Origin: Calliphora vicina
Taxonomy: Eukaryota; Arthropoda; Insecta; Diptera; Calliphoridae
Reading direction: 5' to 3'
Length of the DNA: 64,000 nucleotides
NCBI RefSeq assembly: GCF_958450345.1
Contig: NC_088781.1
Span: 29,179,857 to 29,243,856 of the forward strand
Part shown: positions 11,186 through 21,854 of the stretch, piece by piece
How positions within the stretch are numbered: position 1 is the stretch's first letter
Layout of the letters: each line of letters opens with the position of its first letter
Notes under the pieces: generated by a model
Database searches by the model: none
Seen by the model: the letters and a program-made list of their open reading frames with translations, nothing else
What the model was told of the DNA's origin: nothing
Translations under genes and position numbers: made by a program

Positions 11186-13162
11186 TGCATTAGGATGGCC
11201 CTTAATAAACCAAAGTTGGATTTTTGCCGGTATCAGCCCCCAGTTTGATGAACAATATTAACTTGTTATGAGTTTTTGTCTTAGTAGGAAACCGATAACC
11301 TATTCGCAGGTATGACCAAAAAAATAAAAAATGTTTAACGGTATTTTCAAAAATCCATTTTGAATATTTTAAAAATTTTGTTAAACAAATTTCAGAATTT
11401 TGTGATCATCTCATTGTGAATTTTTGATTTTTGAGGGAATAAAAATATGAAAAAATTATGAAAATATCTCCGATAATTTTTCTGTACCTGAGATTTAAAT
11501 TTTGAAATTTTCAAGAAAAACAAATTATTTGGCCATATTTTGGCGAATGAGTTAATTTCCTTACTGTTATGAATTTTAAGTAAAACTTATTAAGAATAGT
11601 ATATTCCTCATAATTCTAAATATGCTCTGAAAGTATTACTAAAATTGGAAAACGTTAACCCTTAAATCGTGGTTAAAGGTTAAAAGTCAAATCTTCCAAT
11701 ATTTGGAATTTCTAATTTAAAGATAGCGAAATGTTATTTATTTTTGTGCCGATTTTGCTGAAACCTAAGAAAAATACAAGTAAGAAAGTATGGTCTGTCG
11801 AGCCCGACCATATAATACCCTACACCAAGTAAATGAGTACAAATATTTTTCTTTTAAAATATCAATAATTTATATTCGTGAGTGATTTTCGGAAGTGGGC
11901 CTTATATGGGAGCTATGACCAATTATGGACCGATCACCATAAATTAGGTCGTGTGATTTATGTCTATATGAAAGTTATTTATGTTGAATTTTGTGTATAT
12001 ACCAACATTTTTAAGTGATTTAAGCACATTAAAGTGATTTTCGGAAGCGGGTCTATATGGGAGCTTAACTAATTATGGACCGATCGTAACAAAATTTGGT
12101 GACATGAATATTGTATATATAAAACTTATTTGGAGCGAAATTTGTGTAGATACATATATAAATTAAACATTTATGACCGATAAAGTCCAATTTCGAGAGG
12201 ACATTTGTATGGGGGCTAGGTGAAATAATGGACTAATGTCAGCCAGTTTCAATAGGCTTCGTCCCTGGGCCGAAAAAATTATATGTACAAAATTTTATCG
12301 AAATATCTTCAAAATTGCGACCTGTACTCTGCGCACAAGGTTTACATGGACAGCCAGCCGGACGGACGGACATCGTTAAATCGACTCAGAAAGTGATTCT
12401 AAGTCGATCGGTATACTTTAAGGTGGGTGTTAGACCAATATTTTTGGGCGTTATAAACATCTGCACAAACGCATTATACCCTCCCCACTATGGTGGTGTT
12501 GGGTATAATAACATGAAGTCTAGTATTTATAATAACAGCACAAACATTTTAAAAGTTTGGGGTCATTTTAACCCCAAGTGCCATTAAGGGGTAATTTCCA
12601 TTTTTGTGCTGTTATTACAAATACTAGACTTCATTCATGTTATATTTTTCTTAAGTTTCATAAAAAGCGGCACAAAAATAAATAACATTTCGCTATCTTT
12701 AAATTAGAAACCCCAAATATTGAAAAATTTGACTTTTAACTATCACGATTTAGGGTTTATCGTTGTCCAATTTTAGTAAAACTTTCAGAGTATGAGAACT
12801 GTGAGAACTATACTATTGAGAACTATACTATTCTGAATAAGTTTTACATAAAGTTCATAAAAGTAAGGAATTGAGCTTATTCGCCAATATATGGCTAAGT
12901 AATTTGTTTTTCTCGAAAATTTCAATATTTAAATCGCTGGTAAGAAAAAACTATCGGAGATATTTTCATAATTTATTCATATTTTTATTCCCTATTATGT
13001 TCTCAATAATTCCCAAAATTCAAAGACTGTTCGTGGAAGAAGAAACTGATGCCTTTCGAAAGTAATGTATGATATTTAAGTAACCAAGAGAAAAACGGAA
13101 AGTAATTTTCAAAAGTTGGAGCATGTAAAATCCAAAAAGTGCAAAATAAGAACCACCCTAAT
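11186..13162. mobile_element. Large foldback element with arms of about 600 bp (F1)
   Basis: Ends CATTAGGATGGCCCTTA (left) and the inverse of CATTAGGGTGGTTCTTA (right). The left arm (11186-11776, resuming at 12508) and the right arm (about 12600-13162) are reverse complements, including the blocks TTAAAGATAGCGAAATGTTA, TTTGGCCATATTTTGGCGAA and TTACTGTTATGAATTTTAAG. A 13-bp direct repeat GTACATATGAATG stands just outside each end (11173-11185 and 13163-13175), a likely target duplication. No transposase is seen. The core is shared with F2 at 46184-47482. Family A is inserted in the left arm near the centre. Confidence 0.85.
11777..12507 (+). repeat. Interspersed repeat family A, full-length reference copy
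   Basis: Begins CAAGTAAGAAAGTATGGTC, then the palindrome GTCGAGCCCGAC, then ATACCCTACACC. It ends CCACTATGGTGGTGTTGGGTATA. Inside are repeated GTGATTTTCGGAAG blocks, a GACGGACGGACATCG (GTCY-type) run, and AGTCGATCGG. Ends are set by comparison with the matching arm of foldback F1, which reads AAGAAAAATATAACATGAA without the insert, implying an ATA target duplication. Diverged copies lie at 3171, 48313, 59233 and 63804. It is non-coding. The TA-rich and GTCY features recall dipteran mini-me elements, but that link is inference. Confidence 0.85.
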
Positions 13163-13175
13163 GTACATATGAATG

Positions 13176-14206
13176 GGTTTAAGACAGAAAGCGATTATAA
13201 CAGAGACACACAAAAAGACAATGATGATAGGAAGAAAATACTTATGATTGTTTTCATACAAACACACAAATATACACATACATAAATATTCTTTCAACTA
13301 CGACTGTATGTGTTAAATCTTTAAAAATATTATACCAGAGGGAAATAGTGCGTCACATTAATTGAGATAAATCGAGGTTAATTGGCTAGATTATACTGTA
13401 CATACTATATGTACTATATTATATACAATGGCGAGTTTACTACATTACTCTTTTCATAAATACAAACATACTGGTAAGTACATATATTCTAGATATAGAA
13501 TATATCTATGACATTGTTGGTAAATCGAGGAGTTATGTGCACAAGATTTTAGATAAGTTACTATAGTATGTTACTACTATAGCTAATTTACTTTCACTGG
13601 CATGATGTACAGCAGATATACACCATCGCGCCAGTTAAATTATGTCTACTAGCTAAATCTAGTTCGGAAAGAGATGTATGACACAATAAACATAAATGGC
13701 ACAGTAACTAGATTCAATGAGATTTTGTTATCTGTTGGAGTACATATATAAATAACAACATGGCTTATTATAATTGGTCCTTGACTAACAGCATTATTTT
13801 TGATTTTAACGCCAACTACATGTTTTTCATATTAAATGAATTGTAATTTTTCTTAAACAAATAATATATAGTTATTTAGTAAGATGAGAGGTTATTATAT
13901 GTCAAACAATTTGCTTAAATTGTATTTAATAGACTGAGTTATTACTAATATGGGTGGAGAGACATTGGCCTCATATGTAAAGGATGGCATTTGTATAATT
14001 ATTTTGAAGTATTTAGTTGAATCAATCTTACGAAGGAGTCAAATTGATTGGTATCCTTGAACCCGATTTTTGCGAAATTGTAGATGAAATTGTATTAAAA
14101 CTATTCATCTGTATGCATACGTAATATGCTTAGAAATGTCTCTTTCTTAGACTGATGAAAATGAGAATGCTTACCAAAACGTGGAGACTTTAAAATATGT
14201 TTGTCA
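13176..14206. other. AT-rich non-coding DNA, no gene seen
   Basis: Contains short palindromic TA-rich patches (for example TATACTGTACATACTATA near 13390). I see no coding signature. Confidence 0.5.
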
Positions 14207-15221
14207 TAACTGAACTAGAACTGAACTAGGACTGAACTAGAACTGAACTAGAACTGAACTAGAACTGAACTAGAACTGAACTAGAACTGAACTAGAACTG
14301 AACTAGAACTGAACTAGAACTGAACTAGAACTGAACTAGAACTGAACTAGAACTGAACTAGAACTGAACTAGAACTGAACTAGAACTGAACTAGAACTGA
14401 ACTAGAACTGAACTAGAACTGAACTAGAACTGAACTAGAACTGAACTAGAACTGAACTAGAACTGAACTAGAACTGAACTAGAACTGAACTAGAACTGAA
14501 CTAGAACTGAACTAGAACTGAACTAGAACTGAACTAGAACTGAACTAGAACTGAACTAGAACTGAACTAGAACTGAACTAGAACTGAACTAGAACTGAAC
14601 TAGAACTGAACTAGAACTGAACTAGAACTGAACTAGAACTGAACTAGAACTGAACTAGAACTGAACTAGAACTGAACTAGAACTGAACTAGAACTGAACT
14701 AGAACTGAACTAGAACTGAACTAGAACTGAACTAGAACTGAACTAGAACTGAACTAGAACTGAACTAGAACTGAACTAGAACTGAACTAGAACTGAACTA
14801 GAACTGAACTAGAACTGAACTAGAACTGAACTAGAACTGAACTAGAACTGAACTAGAACTGAACTAGAACTGAACTAGAACTGAACTAGAACTGAACTAG
14901 AACTGAACTAGAACTGAACTAGAACTGAACTAGAACTGAACTAGAACTGAACTAGAACTGAACTAGAACTGAACTAGAACTGAACTAGAACTGAACTAGA
15001 ACTGAACTAGAACTGAACTAGAACTGAACTAGAACTGAACTAGAACTGAACTAGAACTGAACTAGAACTGAACTAGAACTGAACTAGAACTGAACTAGAA
15101 CTGAACTAGAACTGAACTAGAACTGAACTAGAACTGAACTAGAACTGAACTAGAACTGAACTAGAACTGAACTAGAACTGAACTAGAACTGAACTAGAAC
15201 TGAACTAGAACTGAACTAGAA
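14207..15221. repeat. 11-bp tandem satellite, about 92 copies
   Basis: The unit CTAGAACTGAA repeats head to tail for about 1015 bp with almost no variation. I saw one substitution, near 14230 (CTAGGACTGAA), in the third unit from the left edge. Because 11 is not a multiple of 3, every frame meets TAG or TGA within 33 bp on the plus strand and TAG on the minus strand, so it is non-coding. Each unit holds a CTAG palindrome. The copy number could be an assembly underestimate. Confidence 0.97.
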
Positions 15222-15631
15222 ATCGCGTTAACCGAGTTTTACTGTAACATAATTTTATATTTGTATGTTAATCATGTTTGTGCAACATCTTTCTGTTATA
15301 GCTACCAGACTCATTTATTACCAAAAGACCAACATTTAAATCAGATACTATTGAAGCAGATAAATCCCAAACGTGCAACAATAAATTAGTTGAATTTGAA
15401 ATGCTGAAAGGTCAAATCTACAGACGTTGTCTCCTCATACATAAGTACGTGTTCACAGGAGGGAGTCATTTAAATATTTTATAAATAATTTTGTAAATTT
15501 TTGTGTGCGTATCAAATATAATTTACGCCACATGCGAATTCTTCATTTGTAGTTAATATGTATGTGTTTGGGTATTCGGTTCTTTTACACAACATAAGAG
15601 GGCTATTTGAAAAGGGCTTTGGTAGATTGTC
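15222..15631. other. Unique-looking DNA between satellite and mariner scrap
   Basis: Leaves the satellite with AATCGCGTTAACCGAG and has no recognisable gene or repeat. Confidence 0.4.
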
Positions 15632-16010
15632 TTTGGTGTATGACTTAAAAATAAGGAATTTTTATTTAATTTTTAGCTTTTATTTTGAACCATTTGTACA
15701 ATATAAATTTAATCAAAGTAATGACTTTTTCTCATCTTTCTGGCAACATATGGATTCCGAGCCAAAAGAACTGATCATTTTTTGAGGCCAAGAACCAATC
15801 AATTCAATATCGGATACTTTATTGCAAAGTGAAACGTAACCCAGAGAGAGAGCGTTCTGCATCGATTGATGCAATTTGAAACAAATTGTGGTCTGGACTA
15901 TACATTGGGTGAGACAAAACTTTACAACCGATCGTGTCAAAAACACCACATCTGAACAGCACAAACTATTTCTCGTACGTTGAAACTTATCGTTTTGACG
16001 GGCTATTTGG
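15632..16010 (-). pseudogene. Mariner fragment, 3' end of element plus transposase C-terminus
   Basis: GTGTATGACTTAAAAATA at the plus-strand left edge matches the terminus of the mariner copy at 33715 (GTGTATGACTTAAAAATC). Behind it, on the minus strand, come broken pieces resembling SLCNKVSDIELIGSW, the tail of a mariner transposase that also appears in the 17505 and 33715 copies. A CTCGTACGTTGAAAC block near 15970 belongs to the N-terminal coding part, so the middle of the gene is deleted. Non-functional. Confidence 0.7.
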
Positions 16011-17429
16011 AATCTGGCTTCCATTACCAATTTTACTTTGAAAACGAAAGTAAATTTCCCAGTGGAAATTTGGGTCTTATGATAAGTTTTGTATCAGATC
16101 TGCAAGAGATTTTATTATTTGGAAAGAATTCAAAAGTTCACAGAAAGATCATTATGAATAATAAGTTTTCTTTTAAAGACATTTTCATTCTACTTTCCGA
16201 TTCTATTTTATTGCAATTGCTAGCAACCTTTAGGCTTAGAAACACTGAATAAACTTTGGTAACAAATGTGTTCGTTTTGCTTCTTTTGTTAACAGTATAT
16301 TTTAATATTTCAGGTGCTTTTGTTTTATTAAAATACACTCATACACAGAAATAAGCACAACAAATGTGTTTTAAATATAAATTAACTGAACAAAACAGAA
16401 TGGTACTGAATTGTATACAGCTTATTTGTAGAACATGCATTCAATTCAACACAAATTCACAAAAAAGGATTCTCAAAACAAAATTTTTATGCTTAGGAAT
16501 GGACCTTTATCACTTGCTACAAGTATGTATTGTATGTATGTGTATTTATATTTATGTGGCACTGTTTAGCCTGATATTGTTTGTTTTTAGAAAAAAACAC
16601 GCAATATTTTGAAACGTGTTGTGCTTTTACTGTTTCTCTTGCAAATCGTGCATAAATGACTATTTGTATGGTTGAATACAGCTAAAATTCATACAATCAT
16701 TTATTCTCTCATCTAATGCATGAATGTCACTGTATATTCTATTCTATACAATTTTTTTTATTCATACACAGACTCATTCACCTCTCTATAGACTTTTTGT
16801 TATTTTTTAAACAGTTTTCGTTTGTTTATAAAAGAAAAAACGCCACATGTTTTGCCAAAATGCCACGTAAATCGCGTGAGACACATACAAAATCCATAAA
16901 TAGCTTAATGTTTAGACCTGAGCTTGTTTTTGTATGCTTTAATTTTTTCTTTTACAATGTTATTTATTTTATTTCCCACTTTATACAAACTTTAGCTTAT
17001 AATTGCGTTTTTAGAATATTTACAAAATAGCAATTAAATAAGAAACAATAGATGCCTAGCTAAAATCAAATTTAGTTCTCATTTCCCCACTTTAATAAGT
17101 TGTTTTGAAATGGGACTAATTACCAAATGACAACAAGATATTAAAAGGTAAACATTTAATAAAAATAAATTTAGTGGAGCTTTTCTTTTAATAGTAGAGT
17201 TTATTTGAGCAAAATTAGAGCATCTCTATGAATTTGTCTTAACTTTTTATTAACCAAATTATATTAAACCAGCCGTTAGGTTGAAAAACACTTACGAATC
17301 TTAGCTATAACCATTTTGGTCCATATTGTTTTATCTTTTGAAGAATAAATGCACTAAAAGTAAAGACAAAGACAAAGTAGTGATAAGTTATCACCTATTC
17401 GTGCTTTGTGGTATCGTAGGGAAGTTAAT
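16011..17429. other. AT-rich non-coding DNA, no gene seen
   Basis: Short frames at 16364-16612 and 16716-17030 are rich in F, I, L and Y, as expected from A/T bias, and carry no motif. Confidence 0.5.
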
Positions 17430-17510
17430 CTTCCAATCTTTTACGACTGTCACAAAAATGTCACAATTGATGGACAGTTGGTGCCTTTTCGAGGACGTTT
17501 TGTTATTTTT
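17430..17510 (+). pseudogene. Possible piggyBac-type transposase scrap
   Basis: One frame reads FYDCHKNVTIDGQLVPFRGR, close to the conserved VTIDEQLxPFRGR block of piggyBac (DDE_Tnp_1_7) transposases, and then runs into VPSK. A mariner N-terminus follows at once. The scrap is too short to classify with certainty. Confidence 0.45.
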
Positions 17511-18420
17511 GTACCATCAAAGCGTCATATGCGGGAAGTTTTGCTTTAATTTGAAAAAAGTGCCGCCGAAGTACATCGATTGCTCTTAAAATTCTATGGT
17601 GGATGTGTTTAATTTCGGTTTCGGCGATAGATGATTTGTGCGGATCAAAAGTGGTGATTTTGAAAGGAAAGGAGGCGATTGCCAAGGCCAGCCAAATAAT
17701 TTGAAGACCAAGAATTGGAGGCATTACTCCATAAAGATTGTTGTCAAACTCAACAAGAGCTGGCAAAATCATTGGGAGGCAACTTCGAAATGTTTGCGAG
17801 CAGCACGTTTCATCCAAATACAGGAAAATCATACGGGCATTATACGAATTGAATCTGAGAGACCTTGAAAGATGACTTTGTACGTCCAAAATGCTGCTTG
17901 AATCAGCGGGCATTATACGAATTGAATCTGAGAGACCTTGAAAGATGACTTTGTACGTCCAAAATGCTGCTTGAATCATTACATGCGATGGAAAATGGAT
18001 CCATGACGATAACCCGAAGCGTAAGAGATCTTATTTAAACTCGGCTAATCCGCCAAAAGTATGAAACCGTAATATTCCATGACAACGTTCAGACAGATGT
18101 TCAACAGTATTTAGGATGAAGTGATTAGGAAGTTTTGCCTCACCCGCTTTATAGTCCATCCGCTTTATACTCCGACTATTATTTGTTTCGATCGATGCAG
18201 AATGCATTCTCTGGGAACAGAGTATCCGAAATTGGCTTGATTCGTTCTTGGCCTCAAAAGATGAGCAGTTCTTTTGTCACGGAATCCATATTGTTAAGCT
18301 GAGAAGATGGGTGAAGGGGGAAAAGGCTGGATAATTGGAAGAGATGTTCAAACTCTCTGAGCCGAAACAAAATTGTTTAGATTTTGATACTCGGAAAAAT
18401 TGCACAAATAAATATGGAAA
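17505..18420 (+). pseudogene. Mariner transposase pseudogene (DD34D type) with 73-bp duplication
   Basis: Starts near KRHMREVLL and continues in shifted frames as KSAAEVHRLLLKFYGG, FKSGDF-like RIKSGDFERKGGDCQGQP, a QELAKSLG-like region, and later LYSPSALYSDYYLFRSMQNA and GLIRSWPQKM, the order of a mariner transposase. Stops and frameshifts interrupt it several times. A perfect 73-bp tandem duplication (17834-17979) lies in the middle. It creates a misleading 158-codon open frame on the opposite strand (17503-17979), which I do not call a gene. Confidence 0.85.
17834..17979. repeat. Perfect 73-bp tandem duplication
   Basis: 17834-17906 and 17907-17979 are identical, beginning CGGGCATTATACGAATTGAA. 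No divergence is visible, so the duplication is much younger than the decayed mariner around it, or it is an assembly artefact. Confidence 0.93.
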
Positions 18421-19189
18421 AAAGGAATGAAATAAAACGAAGTAATTAGTGTATTTTCTAATTATTTATTCAATTGTTTGGACAATGGATTCTTACCAAG
18501 TAAAAAGAAGTAGGAGTAGCGAAGTGCACAGTTCATAATTAGATTTGTATCTCTACGAAAACTTACGATTAAACGACTACTTACGATTAATTTAGAACTA
18601 AATGACAATTGGTAGTATACTGCAACACATAGCATTCTGCATTAGTATATATTGAGGAAAATAGCGATTGCAGGGAAATGAGGAAAATCGCTAAGTGTTG
18701 TTTTGATGTAAACACATATATTGCCATAAAGATGGGAAAAGGTCATAGCTAACAATAGTCAATGCTCTGAACAAATTCTTGTTGTACACATGTTTCAAAA
18801 TATAAGCTACAAATTTGAAAAAAAGCTCGCATTTTTATGTCTGCATGTATGACTTAAAAATTCATCATATGTAGCAAATTTATATTCCAAATACAGCGAA
18901 AAATAATTTGCTCATCATGTACTGAGAAAACTTGATTATTGCACTTGTTTTGGTTAACTAATTTAACTGCTTAAGGTGAAGTAATATGCTACCTTTTATA
19001 CACAAGAATCCAAATCCATATTTGAAATAAAGAATGATACCAATTCATTTCATAATTTCGATTATATCTCCTGACAATTAAACTTAAATTGAAATAATTA
19101 TCTTTGTATGTAATTAGATAGTCTACTAAGAGTTTTTAAAAGCTTTTTTTTATTTTTCAATGTTTCCGAAAAATAGAAACAGTTGTTAA
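18421..19189. other. Non-coding DNA with repeat-end scraps
   Basis: GTAGCGAAGTGCAC near 18516 matches the end of family E at 27500-27520. GTATGACTTAAAAATTC near 18846 resembles the mariner terminus seen at 15632 and 33725. No gene is seen. Confidence 0.5.
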
Positions 19190-19529
19190 TACACTGGTGC
19201 ATATTCCTATAAACGCAGACTACTTTTTTTTAAAAAGATTGTAAAAATTAAACATGAACATATTTAGGGGGCTACAAATTTGTTTATTAAATTAGTTAAG
19301 ACTTCACTTAAAATATTATTTACAAAATAAACTCATTTGTACCTTATTTTTTACTTAATTTTCGAGATTAACAGCCATTTTTAAGGGTATTTTCCTATAA
19401 ACGCATTTTAGTTTATGGGCCACTGTAGCATTATTAATAATGTGTGGATGATCCATTGTTATGGATTGTTTCAAAAATACAGTCTGGCATTGATTCCACT
19501 AATTTTTTAAGCAGATCGGTATCAATTTC

Positions 19530-20480
19530 CTACCAGACTTGTTTAATTCTTAGTTTCAGCTCTGTCACAGTCATTATGCTTTCATTCTGGGCATTATTTG
19601 CATAAACTTTACGGGCAATGTATACCCACAAGTTCTCCATTGGGTTTAAGTTCGGACTACAAGCTGGCCAGTCCAACAGAGGAATGCTATGTTCATTAAA
19701 CCAAGATTTCGATTGCTTAGAAACATGGATTGCAGCATAATCTTGTTGGAATATGCAATCTTCATCCAATTTTTCATCCATAAATGAGAGAAGAGCATCT
19801 TCCAACAGTTCGTTATAAATCGCTCGTTTATTCGTTTTCATCCATAAATGAGAGAAGAGCATCTTCCAACAGTTCGTTATAAATCGCACTATTAATTTTT
19901 GTCGGAACAAAACATATTTTCAACTTGCCAACTGCAGAAAACGCTGCCCAAACCATAACGTGCTATCACCGAAATTACGTTTTGACATCGGAACATTGTT
20001 TGATCTCAAATCGTGCCAATAGCATGAGTATGAGTCAGGACCATCTAAATTAAATTTTTTTTCGTCGTCCATTTCATATATTTTCTTGCGAATTTTGGAC
20101 GATTTTCTTTGTGGTGCTTTTTTAGCATTGGTTTACATTTCGTCTTTTTCCATTTTATGTTTTCATCGTTTCGTAAAATGTGTGCAACGTGTTTGGAAGT
20201 CACTGGAAGATTCAATTTATTCTTTATTTGTGTGAAATTGAATTTGTTGCGGATTGCGTCTTGTTTGATTAGATTAAGTTGTCTTCTTGTTAGTTTTGTA
20301 TTTCCCTTTGTTGGTTTGCGAACTCCATAATTTTGACCTTTCTTCAAGACATTTCGCACCACACTTTCCGAACGATCGATTTTACGTCCATTTTCTCTAT
20401 TGGAACATCCTTGGTCGTGAAAAAAAATTTAATTTGAATCTTTTCTTGATCGGACAAAAAAGTTTCCTTGAGCTCTTTAA
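19530..20480 (-). pseudogene. Tc1/Tc3-like transposase, frameshifted
   Basis: Reading from the right: LSDQEKIQIK, then, after a shift, SESVVRNVLKKGQNYGVRK and TRRQLNLIKQDAIRN (DNA-binding half), then NENIKWKKTKCKP-like text and KFARKYMKW. A further shift is needed to reach the first catalytic aspartate, in MDDEKKFNLDGPDSYSCYW. The last part reads CIFQQDYAAIHVSK and SPNLNPMENLWVYIARKVY, with 34 residues between aspartate and glutamate, hence DD34E. A 64-bp tandem duplication near 19771-19890 puts two copies of the NELLEDALLSFMDEK coding sequence in different frames. Few lesions means recent inactivation. Confidence 0.9.
19771..19887. repeat. 64-bp tandem duplication inside the transposase gene
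   Basis: TTTTCATCCATAAATGAGAG recurs 64 bp later (19771 and 19835), and the identity runs through AACAGTTCGTTATAAATCGC. Because 64 is not divisible by 3, it breaks the transposase frame. Confidence 0.92.
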
Positions 20481-20845
20481 AAGTGATGAAATTTATTGAT
20501 TCAAATAGAAAAAGTTGCAGTAAATTGAGGTGTTACTATTAGAAACGTACCTTCGGTTGAAAAAAAAACTAAAATTGATAATATTTTATTTTTTGTAACT
20601 TTTTTAAAAACAAATTTCACGTCTGCGTTTATACGAATCTTCCACTTAAAATAGCACGAAGAACAATTGATCGCATAATTAAGGCAAACAACAAAAATGA
20701 GAAAAAAACTTGTTTACTTTCAAAAAATACCGTTAAGTTGTCTCTCATTAAAAAAGTTAAATTTTGCTTTTGGACTAGAACAACAAAGATATAACTATAA
20801 TACAGAAAACAATTAAGTGCGTTTATAGGCATATGCACCAGTGTA

Positions 20846-21854
20846 TGTTTTTGTATCTTATCAAAGTACTGATAAAATTCAATAGCGCTAAGATTTCCAT
20901 CCTTGGCCATCCTTATTTGATTATTTATTACTCTCTCGTTTTACTTTACTCCTTGAATACCTTAATTTCTTACTGTTAATTTGAGAGTTTCCCATTGCTC
21001 TGAGAAAATCACCACCCTCTCTTCCCATGTAAAAAGTTTTCTAATATTTGTATGTTTTCCCCTTCCCTTTATAAATAACATTTACCAGCAAGAATATTTC
21101 CCATAGATGGCTTTTCTAAATAAACTCTTAATATAGAGGCAATTAACTTATCAACCAACTTAAAGAGGTTTCAATACCTTGTAATCACTGCAGGAATTCA
21201 TAATTTTAGAAAATATTTTAATTAAAAAAAATAAAAGATAAATAGATGATTGACTTTTAGAATGATTTTTAAGAATTCAGTAAAAAAAAACTAAAATTCT
21301 GAATTATAGCGTTTTATTATGGACCTCCCAATTGTTATTTATACTTATATTTAGTAGAACTATTCCATATATCATGGTTGTGGTAGGTCCATATTTAAAA
21401 CTAGAAATCCGCACACTTATAACACACTTATTCTATTAGTTATTGTACATTAAATATGCTGTAGTACTTTATATTATAACATTAAACATTTAATTCTATG
21501 AATTGTAAACATATATTTGTTATACAATTTTCAAAACACTTTATTTAATTCTAAACCAATTTATCCCTTGAATTTAAATAACCAACACACTTCTTACTTT
21601 ATCCCATTTAAATCTTTCAATTTCCTCAACAATAAAGTCTATTGACCCCATGACACGTTTCATTTTAAACTGTCTTTATAATATTTATTAATATCCTTTT
21701 GAAATGACACGTTTTAATAAAAACATTTTTTTTTTAATTTCCTCAATATTTCCATTTAACACAATAGAAATAGGTACTACATTGTACATAGATTATTGAA
21801 ACATTATCTACAAATATTTACATTGTCAGATTCATTCACAAAAACTTTACTCAC
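20846..21854 (-). other. Presumed intron 1, proximal part
   Basis: Directly downstream (minus strand) of the splice donor of the host exon. It is AT-rich and I see no transposon signature. The 16 codons after the donor (21804-21854) stay open to a stop, so intron retention would add a short tail VSKVFVNESDNVNICR. Confidence 0.55.

Larger units (their letters stand above)
19190..20845 (-). mobile_element. Tc1/Tc3-like DD34E element, nearly complete
   Basis: Runs from 19192 to 20843 (1652 bp) with TA at both sides (19190-19191 and 20844-20845). The termini CACTGGTGCATATTCCTATA (left) and the inverse of CACTGGTGCATATGCCTATA (right) match at 19 of 20 positions. A second, subterminal version of the CCTATAAACGCA motif occurs near 19392, and a CTGCGTTTATACG motif near 20621, so the ends carry two likely transposase-binding sites each, as in Tc3-type elements. 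The transposase inside has at least two lesions. Confidence 0.92.

Noticed and set aside
14207..15221. CRISPR-like array
   Set aside because: There are no spacers; it is a pure 11-bp tandem satellite in eukaryotic DNA.
17503..17979. 158-codon open frame on the minus strand
   Set aside because: It is antisense to a mariner transposase remnant and owes its length to the perfect 73-bp duplication. It has no domain of its own.
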